DNA of 64,000 nt from Perilla frutescens (GCA_026008535.1 BRKX01000007.1:7277001-7341000); one strand, 5' to 3'. Shown: positions 1-11,318, counted from the first letter of the stretch. Numbers and translations: made by a program. Notes: generated from the letters alone by a model not told the origin.

Positions 1-517
1 GGTTGCCCTAGTCTAGGGCACCGCTCAGGTCATTTTCTGGTTGCTTCTCTATCTGTTCCTAGTTTTTTCTGTGTTGTTTGTTTGCCTCCTTGCGCACCCT
101 AACCTAACAGGCTTCTCTGCTCTGGTGTTTTCATTACTTGACTTCTCTGGATTTCGCTTTGTGTTCTTGTACTGTCTTGTCTCGGATCTGTTACGATCCG
201 CTTCTGAGCTTGTTCCAAGCTCTCAGGAAATTTGTGATTTCCTCAGAGATTTGTTATCTCTGTGTCCAAAGGACTACGGAGTGACCCCCTGCGCAGCTGA
301 TAAATCGGCTTGCGAACTGGGATAGCCTCTACTCCGCTACTTGGAAGGCTTCCGGTTGATTGTTGTTGGTTTCTGGCATGTTCTGTTGTATCAGTCTGCT
401 TTCTTGCCTTATATCTTCTCCGTTCTTTGTGGTTCTTGGGTGCTTTGTGTGCCTGTGAAGATTTGTGATCCCTGTTCTTTTGTGTTGCTCTGGTTAATCT
501 TTTTTGCCTGTCTATAA

Positions 518-1270
518 ATGGCTGCGAATGCTTATGGTTTTGCTCCTTTTAATGGTAAAAATGATTTTACAATTTGGAAACGTAAAGTTTAATGTGTTTT
601 GGTGCAACAAAGGGTTTCTAAGGCATTAGATCAGTCGTATGATGATTCTGATACTCCTGCTCAACGTGCTGCTATGAATGAACTTGCCTGTTCCACAATT
701 ATCTTGAATTTGTCTGACTGTGTGATCAGAAAAGTAGGCACTATTGATTCTGCTAAGGATTTATGGTCAAAATTGACTGATTTGTATACTGACACATCAT
801 TTTCTAGTCGCATGTATTTGTTGGAAAATTTGTTTAAATATAAGCTTGATATGTCTAAAGATATTGAGGAAAATGTTGATGGTTTTACTAAACTGGTTCA
901 GAATATTAAGCTGTCTGGTGACACTACTATTGACAACTATACAAATATTGCTCTTATGAATGCTATTCCTGAGTCCTATAATGATGTCAAAGCTGCAATT
1001 AAATATGGTAGAGATAATGTGACTCTTGATGTGATTGTTAATGCTTTAAAAAGTAAGGAGTTAGAGCTACAAGAGTCAGGGGAAGGAAACTCTACCAGTG
1101 ATAGGGCTTTGCATGCTAGGGGAAGGGAAAGGCAAAGGAATAATACAAATCATGCATAATCTGGCACTAGAAAGTCTAAGGAAAGGTCTAGGTCTAAATC
1201 TAGGACCAAATTTGTTAGAAAATGTTATAATTGTGGGGAACCTGGTCATTATATAAAGGAATGCACTTAA
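518..1270 (+). pseudogene. copia-1 gag, interrupted by three in-frame TAA codons
   Basis: Gag forms the virus-like particle and binds element RNA. The frame starts at the ATG at 518, whose first residues (MAANAYGFAPFNGKNDFTIW) match the usual copia gag opening. It is cut by TAA at 590-592, 1157-1159 and 1268-1270. Between the stops the reading frame never shifts and is the frame of the downstream pol. The capsid-like helical region lies at about 600-1060. A complete CCHC zinc knuckle (CYNCGEPGHYIKEC) follows at about 1223-1264, just before the third stop, then a lysine-rich tract. All three stops are TAA and could each come from CAA by one C-to-T change. The gene is broken as it stands. Confidence 0.88.
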
Positions 1271-1354
1271 CCTAAGAAGAAAAACAAGAAAAAGGCTAAA
1301 TCTGATGATGATAAAGTCAATGTTGCTTCTGGTGCATCTCTTGGTGAATGTTAT

Positions 1355-4300
1355 ATGGTTTCACACTCTACACCCACTGTAGTTCACTCTGTATCTGCCC
1401 CTCTGTGTGAAAATGATTGGCTGATAGATTCAGGGTGTACTTTCCATATATCACCTTTCAAAACTGTGTTTTCAACTTTTCAAGATGTTGATAATGGTTT
1501 TGTATCTATGGCAAATGAAAGAAAGTGTAAAATCCAAGGGATTGGTTCTGTCTGTTTAAAGTTTAAGTCAGGTGTTACTGTTACTTTGAACAATGTGAGA
1601 TATGTGCCTGAATTATGCTATAATTTGTTGTCTTGTGCTGCTTTAGAAGATGATGGTTATGAAGGTAAATGGGGAAATGGCCAAATGAAAGTGTCTAAGG
1701 GTTCTTTGGTTGTGTTTAAAGCTCTGAAACAGAGCAACCTCTATATCTGCTATGCTGAACCTGTGCCTTCTGTGAATGCTGTGCAAGTTGATAATACAAT
1801 TTTATGGCATAATAGGCTTGGTCACATGAGTAATAAGGGCCTGCAACTTTTAAAAACCAATGGATTACTTGGTTCTGATGTGTCTTCTACTTTGCCATTC
1901 TGTGATGCATGTTTATATGGAAAGCAACATAGGGTTCAATTTCCTGTTACTGCCCCCCCTAATGTGTCAAAATGCAATGATGTGCTTGAATATTTGCATG
2001 CTGATGTATGGGGGCCTGCCCCAGAAACTACTCATGGTGGAAAAAGATTTTTTCTGTCAATTATTGATGATTTTTCAAGAAAAGTTTGGGTTTTCTTAAT
2101 GAAGCATAAATCTGAAGTTTATGAAATTTTTAAAACCTGGAAAACTTTCATTGAAAATCAGACTGGGAAAAGAATTAAGACCTTAAGAACAGATAATGGC
2201 CTTGAATTTTGTAATGCTAATCTTGATTCTCTATGTGCTCAATCTGGCATTAAAAGGCATAAATCTGTTCCTCATACACCCCAGCAAAATGGTGTTGCTG
2301 AAAGAATGAATAGAACTTTATTAGAAAGGGTGAGAAGTATGAGGGCTTTGTGTGGTCTTCCTAAAAAGTTCTGGGGGGAAGCAATTCATACTGCTACTTA
2401 TCTTGTAAATAGATCTCCATCTGTGCCTCTAAAGGGAAAGATTCCTGAAATTGTGTTTTCTGGTAAAGATGTGGATTTATCTAATTTGAAAGTGTTTGGA
2501 TGTGCTGCCTATATGCATCAGACAGGTGATAAATTGGAACCCAGGTCCAGAAAATGTGTTTTTCTGGGCTATCCTGAAGGAGTAAAAGGCTACAGGCTAT
2601 GGGTAAGAGATGAACCAGGTTTTAAAACTGCTATAAGCAGAAATGTGGTTTTTAATGAAACTTGTTTTCCTTGTTTGTTGGATAAGCATGCTTCTGTGCA
2701 ATTATCTGATATTATTACTTCTGAGGTGGAGCCCCAGTCCCTTGTCCCTCAAACTGTTAATCAGAATGATTTGTTGCCTGTTATTGATCCTATACCTGAA
2801 AATGAAAATCAAAACTTGTCTGCTAATGATCATGCTTCCATCCATAATGAAGTTATGGGTGAATCTGAATCTTCTGATAATGAGAATGACATGAATTCTG
2901 CTACTGAGAATGAAAATTTGCAAAATTATCAACTTGCAAGAGATAGGGTGAGAAGAACAATTGTTAGGCCTGTTAGATATGATTGCAATTTGTTTGCTTA
3001 TGCCTACAATGTTTATGAATCTCTTGACAGTTGTGAACCTCAGACATATAAGCAAGCTATTAAGTCTGCTGATTCTGAAAAATGGCTAAGTGCTATGCAA
3101 CAAGAAATGAATTCTCTGCATGTAAATAAAACTTGGATTCTTGTCCCTAAACCTCCACAGTGCTCTGTTGTTGATTGCAAATGGATATATAAAATTAAAT
3201 CTGAAATCAACTCTAAGAGGTTTAAAGCTAGACTAGTGGCTAAGGGGTTTACTCAAAGGGAAGGGGTTGACTATTCTGAAATATTTGCTCCAGTTGTTAA
3301 ATTCACCACTGTGCGTATTATGCTTGCTCTAGTAGCTCATTTTGATTGGGAATTGAAGCAAATGGATGTTACCACTGCTTTCTTGCATGGAGACTTAGAT
3401 AAACCTATATATATGTGCCAACCTGAGGGTTTTGTTGATCCAAATAAACCTGAGCATGTTTGTTTGTTGAAAAAATCTTTATATGGGTTGAAACAGTCTC
3501 CAAGACAGTGGAATATTAAGTTTGATCAATGCATGAAATCTTTGAAATTTGAAAGAAGTAAATTTGATCATTGCTTATATTTCAAAGATGTATCCACTGT
3601 GCCTGTCTTTCTGTTAATCTATGTGGATGATATGTTGATCATAAGTCCTTGCCTTAAGTCTGTTAAATATGTTCAGAAATGTTTGAGTAACAATTTTGAA
3701 ATCAAAGACTTGGGTGATGCCACCAAAATCCTTGGTATGAACATTGTTAGGGATAGTAAGAAAAATGTTCTTGCTTTGCAACAGTCTTCATATGTTGATA
3801 AGATTCTGAATAAGTTTTCTATGAACAATGCAAAGTCTGTGAATGTGCCCCTTGCATCCCATTTTGTATTAAGTAAGGAGCAGTGTCCTAAAACTGCTTC
3901 TGAAATCAGTGACATGAAAAATGTGCCCTATTCTAATGCAGTTGGTTCTGTTATGTATCTGATGGTCAGTACAAGACCAGATATTGCTTATGCTATTAGT
4001 TGTTTAAGCAGATACATGTCTAATCCAGGCATTCCACACTGGGAAGCCATTAAGTGGCTTCTGAGGTATTTGAAACACACTGCACAGGTTGGGTTACTGT
4101 TTACTAAACATTCCAAAGGGGTAATTCTTTTTGGTTATGTTGATTCTAACTATGCAAATGATAGGGATAATAGAAAATCTACTACTTCCTATGTTTTTAC
4201 TCTTTGTGGCTCTTGCATTAGTTGGAAATCCCAATTACAGCATATTGTAGCTCTTTCTACCACTGAATCTGAGTATGTTGCTATAACTGAAGCCTTTAAA

Positions 4301-4591
4301 GAAGCTATATGGCTGAAGGGTATACTGTCTGAGATAGGTTTCCTTAGAGAAAATGTTGTTGTTTTTTCTGATAGCCAATCTGCAATACAGTTTTGTAAAA
4401 ATCCAGTCTTTCATGATAGGACTAAGCATATAGATGTTAGGTTTCACTTTATTCGTGATGTGGTAGAAAAGCAGGAAGTTATTCTGGAGAAGATCGCAAC
4501 TGAGTTCAACCCAGCTGATATGGGAACTAAGTGTTTACCATTGGAAAAGCATGTGTCTTGCATGCGTGTGCTGAATATTGATCATGGGTGA
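1355..4591 (+). CDS. copia-1 pol: protease, integrase, reverse transcriptase, RNase H
   Basis: An open frame of 1,078 codons. The Met at 1355 is internal: the natural product would be a gag-pol polyprotein started at 518 in the same frame. Domains in order: aspartic protease with D25-S-G (WLIDSGCTFH); GAG-pre-integrase and HHCC zinc region (LWHNRLGHMS, then CDAC); integrase core with the D-D-E residues in HADVWGP, RTDNGLEF and the Glu after NGVAERMNRT; reverse transcriptase from KWIYKIKSE with YVDD at residues 756-759 (3620-3631); RNase H with STTESEYVA and DRTKHIDVRFHF. All catalytic motifs are present and no frameshift is seen, which contrasts with the broken gag. Expression would need readthrough or help from another copy. 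Confidence 0.95.
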   Translation: MVSHSTPTVVHSVSAPLCENDWLIDSGCTFHISPFKTVFSTFQDVDNGFVSMANERKCKIQGIGSVCLKFKSGVTVTLNNVRYVPELCYNLLSCAALEDDGYEGKWGNGQMKVSKGSLVVFKALKQSNLYICYAEPVPSVNAVQVDNTILWHNRLGHMSNKGLQLLKTNGLLGSDVSSTLPFCDACLYGKQHRVQFPVTAPPNVSKCNDVLEYLHADVWGPAPETTHGGKRFFLSIIDDFSRKVWVFLMKHKSEVYEIFKTWKTFIENQTGKRIKTLRTDNGLEFCNANLDSLCAQSGIKRHKSVPHTPQQNGVAERMNRTLLERVRSMRALCGLPKKFWGEAIHTATYLVNRSPSVPLKGKIPEIVFSGKDVDLSNLKVFGCAAYMHQTGDKLEPRSRKCVFLGYPEGVKGYRLWVRDEPGFKTAISRNVVFNETCFPCLLDKHASVQLSDIITSEVEPQSLVPQTVNQNDLLPVIDPIPENENQNLSANDHASIHNEVMGESESSDNENDMNSATENENLQNYQLARDRVRRTIVRPVRYDCNLFAYAYNVYESLDSCEPQTYKQAIKSADSEKWLSAMQQEMNSLHVNKTWILVPKPPQCSVVDCKWIYKIKSEINSKRFKARLVAKGFTQREGVDYSEIFAPVVKFTTVRIMLALVAHFDWELKQMDVTTAFLHGDLDKPIYMCQPEGFVDPNKPEHVCLLKKSLYGLKQSPRQWNIKFDQCMKSLKFERSKFDHCLYFKDVSTVPVFLLIYVDDMLIISPCLKSVKYVQKCLSNNFEIKDLGDATKILGMNIVRDSKKNVLALQQSSYVDKILNKFSMNNAKSVNVPLASHFVLSKEQCPKTASEISDMKNVPYSNAVGSVMYLMVSTRPDIAYAISCLSRYMSNPGIPHWEAIKWLLRYLKHTAQVGLLFTKHSKGVILFGYVDSNYANDRDNRKSTTSYVFTLCGSCISWKSQLQHIVALSTTESEYVAITEAFKEAIWLKGILSEIGFLRENVVVFSDSQSAIQFCKNPVFHDRTKHIDVRFHFIRDVVEKQEVILEKIATEFNPADMGTKCLPLEKHVSCMRVLNIDHG

Positions 4592-4770
4592 ACTTGTTTT
4601 GTATTGCTATCTTATCTTGTGTTTATAGCCTGATCTAACTTGGTGTTGGTTTTGGCTTTGTTTTGTGCTTTGTCAGCAGAGAACCAGTTGACCTCTGTAT
4701 GGCAAGGCATGGGTGGCAATGATGAACCTGGGTTATAAAACTCTGTCTGCAGCCTGCCCCCGGAATGGAC

Positions 4771-4783
4771 CTAAGGTGGAGAA
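4771..4783 (+). other. copia-1 polypurine tract
   Basis: The purine-rich run AAGGTGGAGAA lies directly before the TG of the LTR. This is the expected position of the primer for plus-strand DNA synthesis and it fixes the LTR start. Confidence 0.75.
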
Positions 4784-5312
4784 TGTTGGAGTAGGCCCAT
4801 TCTGTTTAGGCAGTTACGGGCTTCTGTTATTCTGTTATGGCCTAACTACCCGGCCCAGCACTCCCACCCTCCACTAGGGTTATCCGCGCCGCACTATATA
4901 TATCTATGTTAACTGTTTGTGTGTGTACGTTCTCATTTTACTGTGTGTTCCCTCTGTGAGAGCTGTGTGAGGCGGAAACCCTAGTCTGATCTCTTCTTCG
5001 TGTTCATGCGATCTGTGTGAGTTCTTACCTTCTCCAATCTTCTCTGAGTGTTCTGAATCCACCATCTTGGTGTATTCAGTGTAGATCAGAGTGTGTCTGT
5101 GAGTTAGGGTTTGGGTAGTTAGGGCTGGAGAGTCTCCTGTTCCGTTCTCAGTTTGCCGGTGGTCCTTGGGGGTTTCACTGGCTGCAGTGGTTGAGTTCTG
5201 TCGGAAGAGAAAGGTTCCTGAGCCGATCTATCTCACTGTCTTGCCGGAGGAGGTCTTCTGGGAAGAGAAGGTTCGGATGAGTTGTTCGGTGGCTGAGAGT
5301 ACACTCCTTACA
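4784..5312 (+). repeat. copia-1 3' LTR
   Basis: The LTR begins TGTTGGAGTA and ends ACTCCTTACA, so it has TG...CA ends with an imperfect short inverted repeat (TGTTGGAGT against TGTAAGGAGT). It is 529 bp long and follows the purine tract directly. A TATATATA at about 4895-4903 is a plausible U3 promoter. The matching 5' LTR is outside the window, so the boundary rests on these motifs, and the target duplication (ATTAT would be the right copy) cannot be verified. Confidence 0.8.
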
Positions 5313-6189
5313 ATTATATTAATTTTTAAGTATTTTAGAAAATAGGGGTAGTATGGAGTACTTTTGTTGTTTGATTCATTTTTTTATCGTGTTAAACTGT
5401 TAACATAAATAAAATTTTATAATTTAAAGTTGAAGATATGACCTATCACTAATTTCGTACTTCATATTGCAACTTGCTTCTGCGAAGACTCATATATGAT
5501 TGTCGCATTAACTACGTATATAAATAGCATGAACATGTATGTGCGTTGTACATTAGGTGGGTCGATGCTAGGCTACTACGCATTGCACATCCACCCGCCT
5601 TAGGATCATGCCACGTGTAAAGGCATTTCGACAAAGTCAACGGCTCATGTATTTCTCATGATATGAGTAGTAGCACAATGGCACCACTACCTCATGGTAA
5701 ATTTCAATTGTTCTGGGCCCACCATTTTTTAGCTATTTGCAGTTCTTTTTTTTGTCTAAAAACACAAAAATTTTGGCCAAAAATTTCTGTTGGCCAAAAA
5801 ATATGTCACGACATTTCAACTAACATATCTTCACTCTTCGACTACCTATTATGACACTTACTTATCTATTGTAACAATTCGAATCCAAAATTGTTTTATC
5901 GGCAACCAATAAAGATTGGAAATAGAAAAAAATGGTTACAAATAGTAGGGGATTCATTGTCTCCCTTACAATAGAATTTACCACTACCGGGTCTTAAAAG
6001 TTTACGATATGCGTGAAAACTCCTATCATGATTTTCTCAGCAGATTCGTAGGTATATATTAAATTATTGAATCTAGCAATTTCTTGGATGTTTAATTTCC
6101 ATAATTTAATTATTATATTCAAAACCTTAGTTGTCATTATTTGAGTTCGTTGAAATTTTGATAAAATTGGGATAAATACATATAGGAAT
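5313..6189. other. AT-rich stretch without a gene; promoter-like relic at 5452-5545
   Basis: I see no coding sequence. The piece at about 5452-5545 (CATATTGCAACTTG, then a CGAAGACTCA block, then TATATAAATAGCA) closely resembles 34785-34890, and its first part resembles 36685-36705, both upstream of the receptor kinase gene. It could be a relic of a receptor-kinase promoter moved here. That is inference from similarity only. Confidence 0.45.
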
Positions 6190-7175
6190 AAATTCGAATA
6201 AGTACTAGTATTTCGTGAAGGATCGGACCTGTGTCTCGAGAGGCCCTATGCGAAACTTAAAATTTTGGCCTTTATAGAGAAAAAAAATATATTTATTTAA
6301 AAAATCAGTCTAAATCAAGTAAAAAGATTGTTTGGCTAACTAGTCAACAAAAGAGAATTATTCTTTAGAGAATAACAAAAATAATGAAGACCAGAAACAT
6401 ATCAACAACAACAATAGTTTTTATGGTACACTAACATCCATATACAACAATAATTAATAAGTATAACTAATATGCTGATGAGATGACAAAATTTGAAATA
6501 TTTGTCTATATCTCCGGCTTGACTTAGAAATACTTCAATCTCATTTCATTTTTCTTTTCATTTTCTGAGCACTAGACATATATTTATGACACATCTTTAT
6601 TTGGAAGAATTAGATAGTAGTAATTAACACATCAAACTAACAAATAGAAAAGACAAATCAAACGGACAAATTATTGTGAAAACACGAACACATATGCACA
6701 TTAATTTAAGATCACATATTTTCCACAATCCTAGAATTAATATGAATGTGTACCTTATTAGATCCCTTGTGGCTTTGCGTGTTTTCCTTCTCAAATTTCA
6801 CCGTTCACGGCCGCTTTATTTTATTTTAAGCTTTCACCTTTTTTATTATTTAAATTAAATTTTTGGCTCCTTCAGTTGGGCCACACATATATACATACAC
6901 AAAAAATAACAAAAAACAAATTGGTGGGCCCTATGTAGTGGTATGCTCAGCATGCCATCACGTCCGGGCCTGATTTCGTGTGAGAACTAGAAACTCCGCT
7001 TATTTAGTACGATTTTATAGCTTATTTTATTATAGTTTAGTGTTATTTTTTTTTTAAATTATAGTTAAGCTTGTTGTATTTTAGTAATTTTAACACTAGC
7101 ACTAAAATACAATAAGATAAGTTATAAAATTATATTAAATAAGCACTATTTCTAGTTCTCAAATGAAGCACTATT
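6190..7175. mobile_element. MITE copy A, split by a hAT-like insertion
   Basis: The left terminus (GTACTAGTATTTCGTG, 6201-6217) continues after the inserted element as TGAGAACTAG (from 6981). The right terminus (CTAGTTCTC, about 7152-7161) is its inverted counterpart. The inner arms, with TTATAGCTTATTTTATT on one side and its reverse complement near 7110-7130, form a long hairpin. The same termini occur at 43840-44032 and 45538-45764. Without the insertion the element is about 220 bp. No coding capacity. Confidence 0.65.
6218..6972. mobile_element. hAT-like non-autonomous element (copy 1) with 8-bp TSD
   Basis: A 755-bp insertion flanked by a perfect 8-bp direct repeat ATTTCGTG (6210-6217 and 6973-6980), the size hAT transposons generate. 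The ends are degenerate forms of CAGGGCCGG: left AAGGATCGGACCTG, right CGTCCGGGCCTG. Subterminal GGCCCTATGCGAAAC and GGGCCCTA motifs resemble those of the 751-bp element at 44093-44843, so both appear to belong to one family. No transposase is encoded. Confidence 0.75.
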
Positions 7176-7198
7176 ACCCATTATAACTAACCCATATA

Positions 7199-7235
7199 TA
7201 TATACGTGTATATATATATGTATATATATATATAT
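7199..7235. repeat. (TA)n microsatellite, left border of a TIR element
   Basis: Interrupted TA dinucleotides. The next (TA)n block, at 8415-8440, lies just beyond the other end of the inverted-repeat element. Confidence 0.8.
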
Positions 7236-8414
7236 GGGTGGGGTTATATAAAAACAACCCTTTGTGTGAGAAATGAGAACACATCTCACACCACACATCC
7301 ATCAAAACTCAAAGGTCCAGATTTAATGAAAAAGTTGGTGACAATTCTGTAATATCTAAAAAGTTTTTCGCACGGGGGTATTAACGTAATTTGGTAATTC
7401 TTATAAAAATCGCCAAGGATTTGATAACAGATCGTTATGCTAACGAAGTATTATCATCATACTAACGAAGCATTATAGGTATGCTAATTAAAGTTTTCAA
7501 ATATTGTTAGCGAAAAAAATATTCTAAAAATTAATTATAAACCTTATTTGATTTAATAAACCCTAATTAAATGGAAAAAATCATAATTGGATGAAATAAA
7601 CCTAATTACATGAAATAAACATTGATTGGATGTGGTAAACCCTAAATGAGTTGGAACAAATCATAATAAAAATACATTTGTACTACGTTAGCATTATGGT
7701 TTTGCTTCGTCAGCATTGCGAATACACTATGTTAGCATATGACAATACTCTGTCAACATACATTATAAACCATAATTGGATGGGATAAACCATAATAATC
7801 AATTAAGAACTATAAACAAAAAATTAAATTTTAAAAAAATAATGATAATTAGATGGAATAAACCATAATCGAGATTAAATAAACCATAATTGAGATTTAA
7901 TAAATCCTAATAAATTTATACTACGCTAGCATTATGATAATTCTTTGTTAGCAAAGCGAATATATTATATTAGCATATGATAAATATTTCGTTAGCATAC
8001 GTTATCATATGTTATCATAATGCTGACGATGAATTATTATATGCTAACGAAAGCATTTATAACCTGGGTACGCGTAAAAGATTTTATTTTTTTTTTCATT
8101 CATATTTTTTCATCTAAACATAGCCTTTCGACATCTTAAATGAAAGAGCATGAAGAGAGCTTTAATTTGATATATTTTTTGTGTGCATTGAATTAAAAAC
8201 GAGCAAGTTATGATCGGTTAAAGTTTTTAAGATTTTTTTAATTGCTGACATCATCATTTTTAATGGGTTTGGACGAAAATAGCCCTCCTTCCTTTATTTT
8301 TTGCCCTATTATTTACGAAATTGCCACCTTAAATTTCAACCATTGGATCATTAAATTGGATGGTGTAAGATGAGTTCTCATTTCTCACACCAACAAAGTG
8401 TTCTCATATGATCC
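7236..8414. mobile_element. Non-autonomous TIR element bounded by (TA)n
   Basis: About 1.18 kb with imperfect terminal inverted repeats of about 50 bp. The core GTGTGAGAAATGAGAAC is at about 7264 and its inverted copy is near 8370. Inside, a block of about 100 bp (7660-7765) that contains TAGCATTATG and TTAGCATATGA is repeated directly at about 7908-8005, and short units resembling CATAATTGGATG and ATAAACC recur. No transposase frame is present. Insertion inside a TA dinucleotide tract recalls rice Micron-type elements (inference), but the superfamily is unclear. Confidence 0.6.
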
Positions 8415-10588
8415 ATATATATATATATATATATATATAGTACTAGACTTTAGATGAGAACTAATAACTATTCCTAACCCTCCATTTGGTTATTTCTATG
8501 ACTGACATTAAATTGAATCTAAGGTAGAAAACTTTATATTAGGTTTAAAATTATAAATACATGGATATTAATATCATTGTGTCTCGATCTAGATATGGAA
8601 ACATGCAAATCATCATAATCCTCAAGATACGTATTTAATTATTTCATTAATATAAGAACTAACACAGATTCATTGCAAACCTAAAATTAAATTTATTGCT
8701 TTGTTTAGGATTGTGCAAAGCGGCGCTTCAAGAACTCCACTACGATTCCTCAACCGTGATCTCCGCTGCATATCATCATCATGTCGCCAACCACTGTCCA
8801 CCACCGTCTGCGCAACACCAGCCACCACCATCTGTGCCGAGCGGCACCAACCACCACAACTATCAACGACAAACAACAATATGCGCTACCCCTGTGACGT
8901 GATACGTATCAACCCAACAACGATCAAAATCTCGAAGCCAATATACTGGAATGATGAGATACAAACAATGTAATAAAATCCTCTACATTCAAGTTTTTGG
9001 AATTTATGCAGTTAAATGTTATTGTGATTGTATTGGAAATTCTTAGTTATTACACGCAGTCTAGGTGGTTATTTAATGATTCTTTTGTGTTCTATAGTAC
9101 GTTGCAATGTTGGTGTTAATTTTTTTTTTTGGTGTTTGGAGTTTGTGGGAATTAGGTGTGAATGTGTTGGTATATTAATAGTCTTTTGTAGCTTAATTAT
9201 AACAATTACGTACCGTTTTTGTATGCCCTGAAGGGAGAAGTCACTATTGGTTTTCATCATTGAGTTTGTTGGTAAAGTACTTGGTATTTATAGCTTATTA
9301 AATATGGTTTTACTGCTTCTAGTGATTAAAATAGGAACATATTTAACACCTCAAATTATTAAATTTAAAATGTACTCTTTCTATTCTTTAAAGCGAAAAA
9401 TAATTAACAATTATAATAATTCAGGTATATTTTTTTTTTCTATTTTCATGCTAGAAATTATGTATAAAAGAAAAATGAATAGTAGCATCTTAAAAATATG
9501 TGCTTATCTTAAAATTCGTAATTTTTTTTATAAATATAATTTAATTTCTAAGTAGGAAAAAATAAAACATATAAATGCTAGATCATGAAATTCATAATTG
9601 ATAAAATCATAATATTTAATTGCTAGATTAAGTTAGTTCAAAAGTCATTAGCCACAAAATTTTAGACTCAAAATAGATTACTTAACTAGCAAATCCCAAA
9701 TATTCGAGTTAAATATCCAAAAGATCAAAAGCGAAACCATTCCATTTTCTTCACAATGTTCTAGGCTCACTGACCTGCAAATATTTAAAAGATGGGGGTG
9801 AAAACTCTTAAAACTTACTCAGTGGTGGGGATCATATACATTTCTTTCTATTTATCCAACTGAATTAAATCGCAGGAATAATGAATTTAAGATACTTCTT
9901 CTTCTTCTCGGATATATTACACTGCGCACAGGACATACCTCTTTGTCGTGTAAGCCACGCTCTCGGTGCGTGCGTTACACTATTTTGGTGCGTACGAAAC
10001 GCTATTCTCATCCATATTCCATCCACAACAAATTCAGGCAGGATTAAAATATTTTTCTTTCTAAAAAAACATATATATCATATATATACTTTCGTAAATA
10101 ATAATATGACCCATTTCAAAATACAACTTTAAATATAGATTTACCCACCTGAGAGTAAATAACACGTAAAATCGAGCAAAGAGTCATACAGTGGACGAGG
10201 GTCGTAATTGTGCTGCACCTAGTATCAAGACAAATAATCTTAATTAAATAATTTGTGCCAATTTTAATTTTAATAAATCTGAAAATTAAAAATTTAATTA
10301 TGGGCTAATATAATTAATTTATGAACTTCTGGACCAACAGTTAAGCTCTGAAAAGTTTCTAGGCATATTTGAAATTTTGAAATTAATAGATATGACCAAA
10401 TCTAGAGTTCATAAACTTTCTGGGGTGATTTTATAATAATTTTAAAAAAAACTATTGATAGTGGATCATAATGCAATTAACTTAGCTACAATTTAAACCT
10501 CCCACTTCCCACTCTCTAATTCAGGACAAATCAAAAGAAGGAAATTCAAGTCCTTAAGACAACTTGCTATCTCCCCCTTCTCTCATTT
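8415..10588. other. AT-rich stretch, no supported gene
   Basis: It starts with a (TA)n tract (8415-8440). A short, less AT-rich islet at about 8715-8900 is rich in CCACCA and CATCAT trinucleotides; its frames are low complexity and match nothing I recognise. A 102-codon plus-strand frame at 9247-9555 is AT-driven (Ile, Asn, Lys, Phe) with no motif. I see no RNA gene. Confidence 0.5.
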
Positions 10589-10962
10589 CACTACAACAAA
10601 TGTTGCCTTTAGCGATGATACTTTTTGGGACGACGAATGTCGTTGCTAATAATTAACTTTAAGTAACAACATATTGTCCCTATTAAGTATCACATTTTTC
10701 TCAAAAAGAATATTGTTACAACAACTAAATACAACAACAGGTCTTCACAAATAATTTTATTTTTTGTAACAACATTTGGTCTGATTTACTTTTCCTAACA
10801 ATTGAGACAACACTGTCGTCACTAATACCCTTTTCTAATTTTTCTACTAATTCAGAATGCCCATCTTCATCTCTCTCACTCCATTATATTTTTTATTTTC
10901 CTCGACAATTTCGACGGGAATCCCCCCCCCTCTCTCTCTATGTATATATATATATATATATA

Positions 10963-11150
10963 TCGCCGCCGGCGCAAGAGGTAAGAAACTCACTCCCTCG
11001 ACGACTCTCTCGCTCTCTTCTCTCTCCACCTCCTCATTTCTCTGCCCCTCTCAACGATTTGGAAATCCTCTCTCCATTTCTCACCTCCGGCGCAAGACGT
11101 AAGTGAGCTGCATCGACGATTCTCTCTCTCTTCTTCTTCACCTCATCTCC
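10963..11150. repeat. Imperfect duplicated leader-like block inside the CACTA element
   Basis: A block starting CCGGCGCAAGAGGTAAG (about 10968) and running through CTCTC-rich sequence recurs about 120 bp later starting CCGGCGCAAGACGTAAG (about 11087). Each has GTAAG after the CGCAAGA motif, resembling a splice donor. It is preceded by C- and CT-rich runs and a (TA)n tract at 10941-10962. Confidence 0.6.
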
Positions 11151-11318
11151 CTGTCGCTCCACCTGTAACGAGGTAAACGGAAGTTTCTCTTTCTCAGCCC
11201 CTGAAATTTCTCAAATTAGTAATTTTTCCTTTCGATTTTTTAATTCAAGTGTTGAATTTAACAACCAGATTCAATCTATCGATGCATCTTTCTCTCTATC
11301 TGTGGCTACCATCATTGT

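Larger units (their letters stand above)
1..5312 (+). mobile_element. Ty1/copia LTR retrotransposon (copia-1), 5' end outside window
   Basis: A plus-strand copia element that enters the window inside its untranslated leader. The order is leader (1-517), gag (518-about 1270), then protease, integrase, reverse transcriptase and RNase H in one frame (to 4591), a 3' untranslated stretch, a purine tract and one LTR ending at 5312. Integrase before reverse transcriptase is the copia order. The 5' LTR and primer-binding site are missing only because the window begins downstream of them. The leader is T-rich and I see no gene in it. Three stop codons in gag make the copy non-autonomous despite the intact pol. 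The sequences flanking the motifs suggest the Tork/Tnt1-like group (inference). Confidence 0.93.

Noticed and set aside
41..325. Small open frame of 94 codons at the window start
   Set aside because: Lies in the T-rich leader of copia-1, is driven by Leu and Phe codons, has no motif and is followed by the true gag start.
8696..8973. Overlapping frames rich in His and Pro
   Set aside because: Caused by CAC/CCA/CAT repeats; both frames are open together, typical of low-complexity DNA.
9247..9555. Plus-strand frame of 102 codons
   Set aside because: AT-rich codons only (Ile, Asn, Lys, Phe), no recognisable domain, no promoter or splice context.
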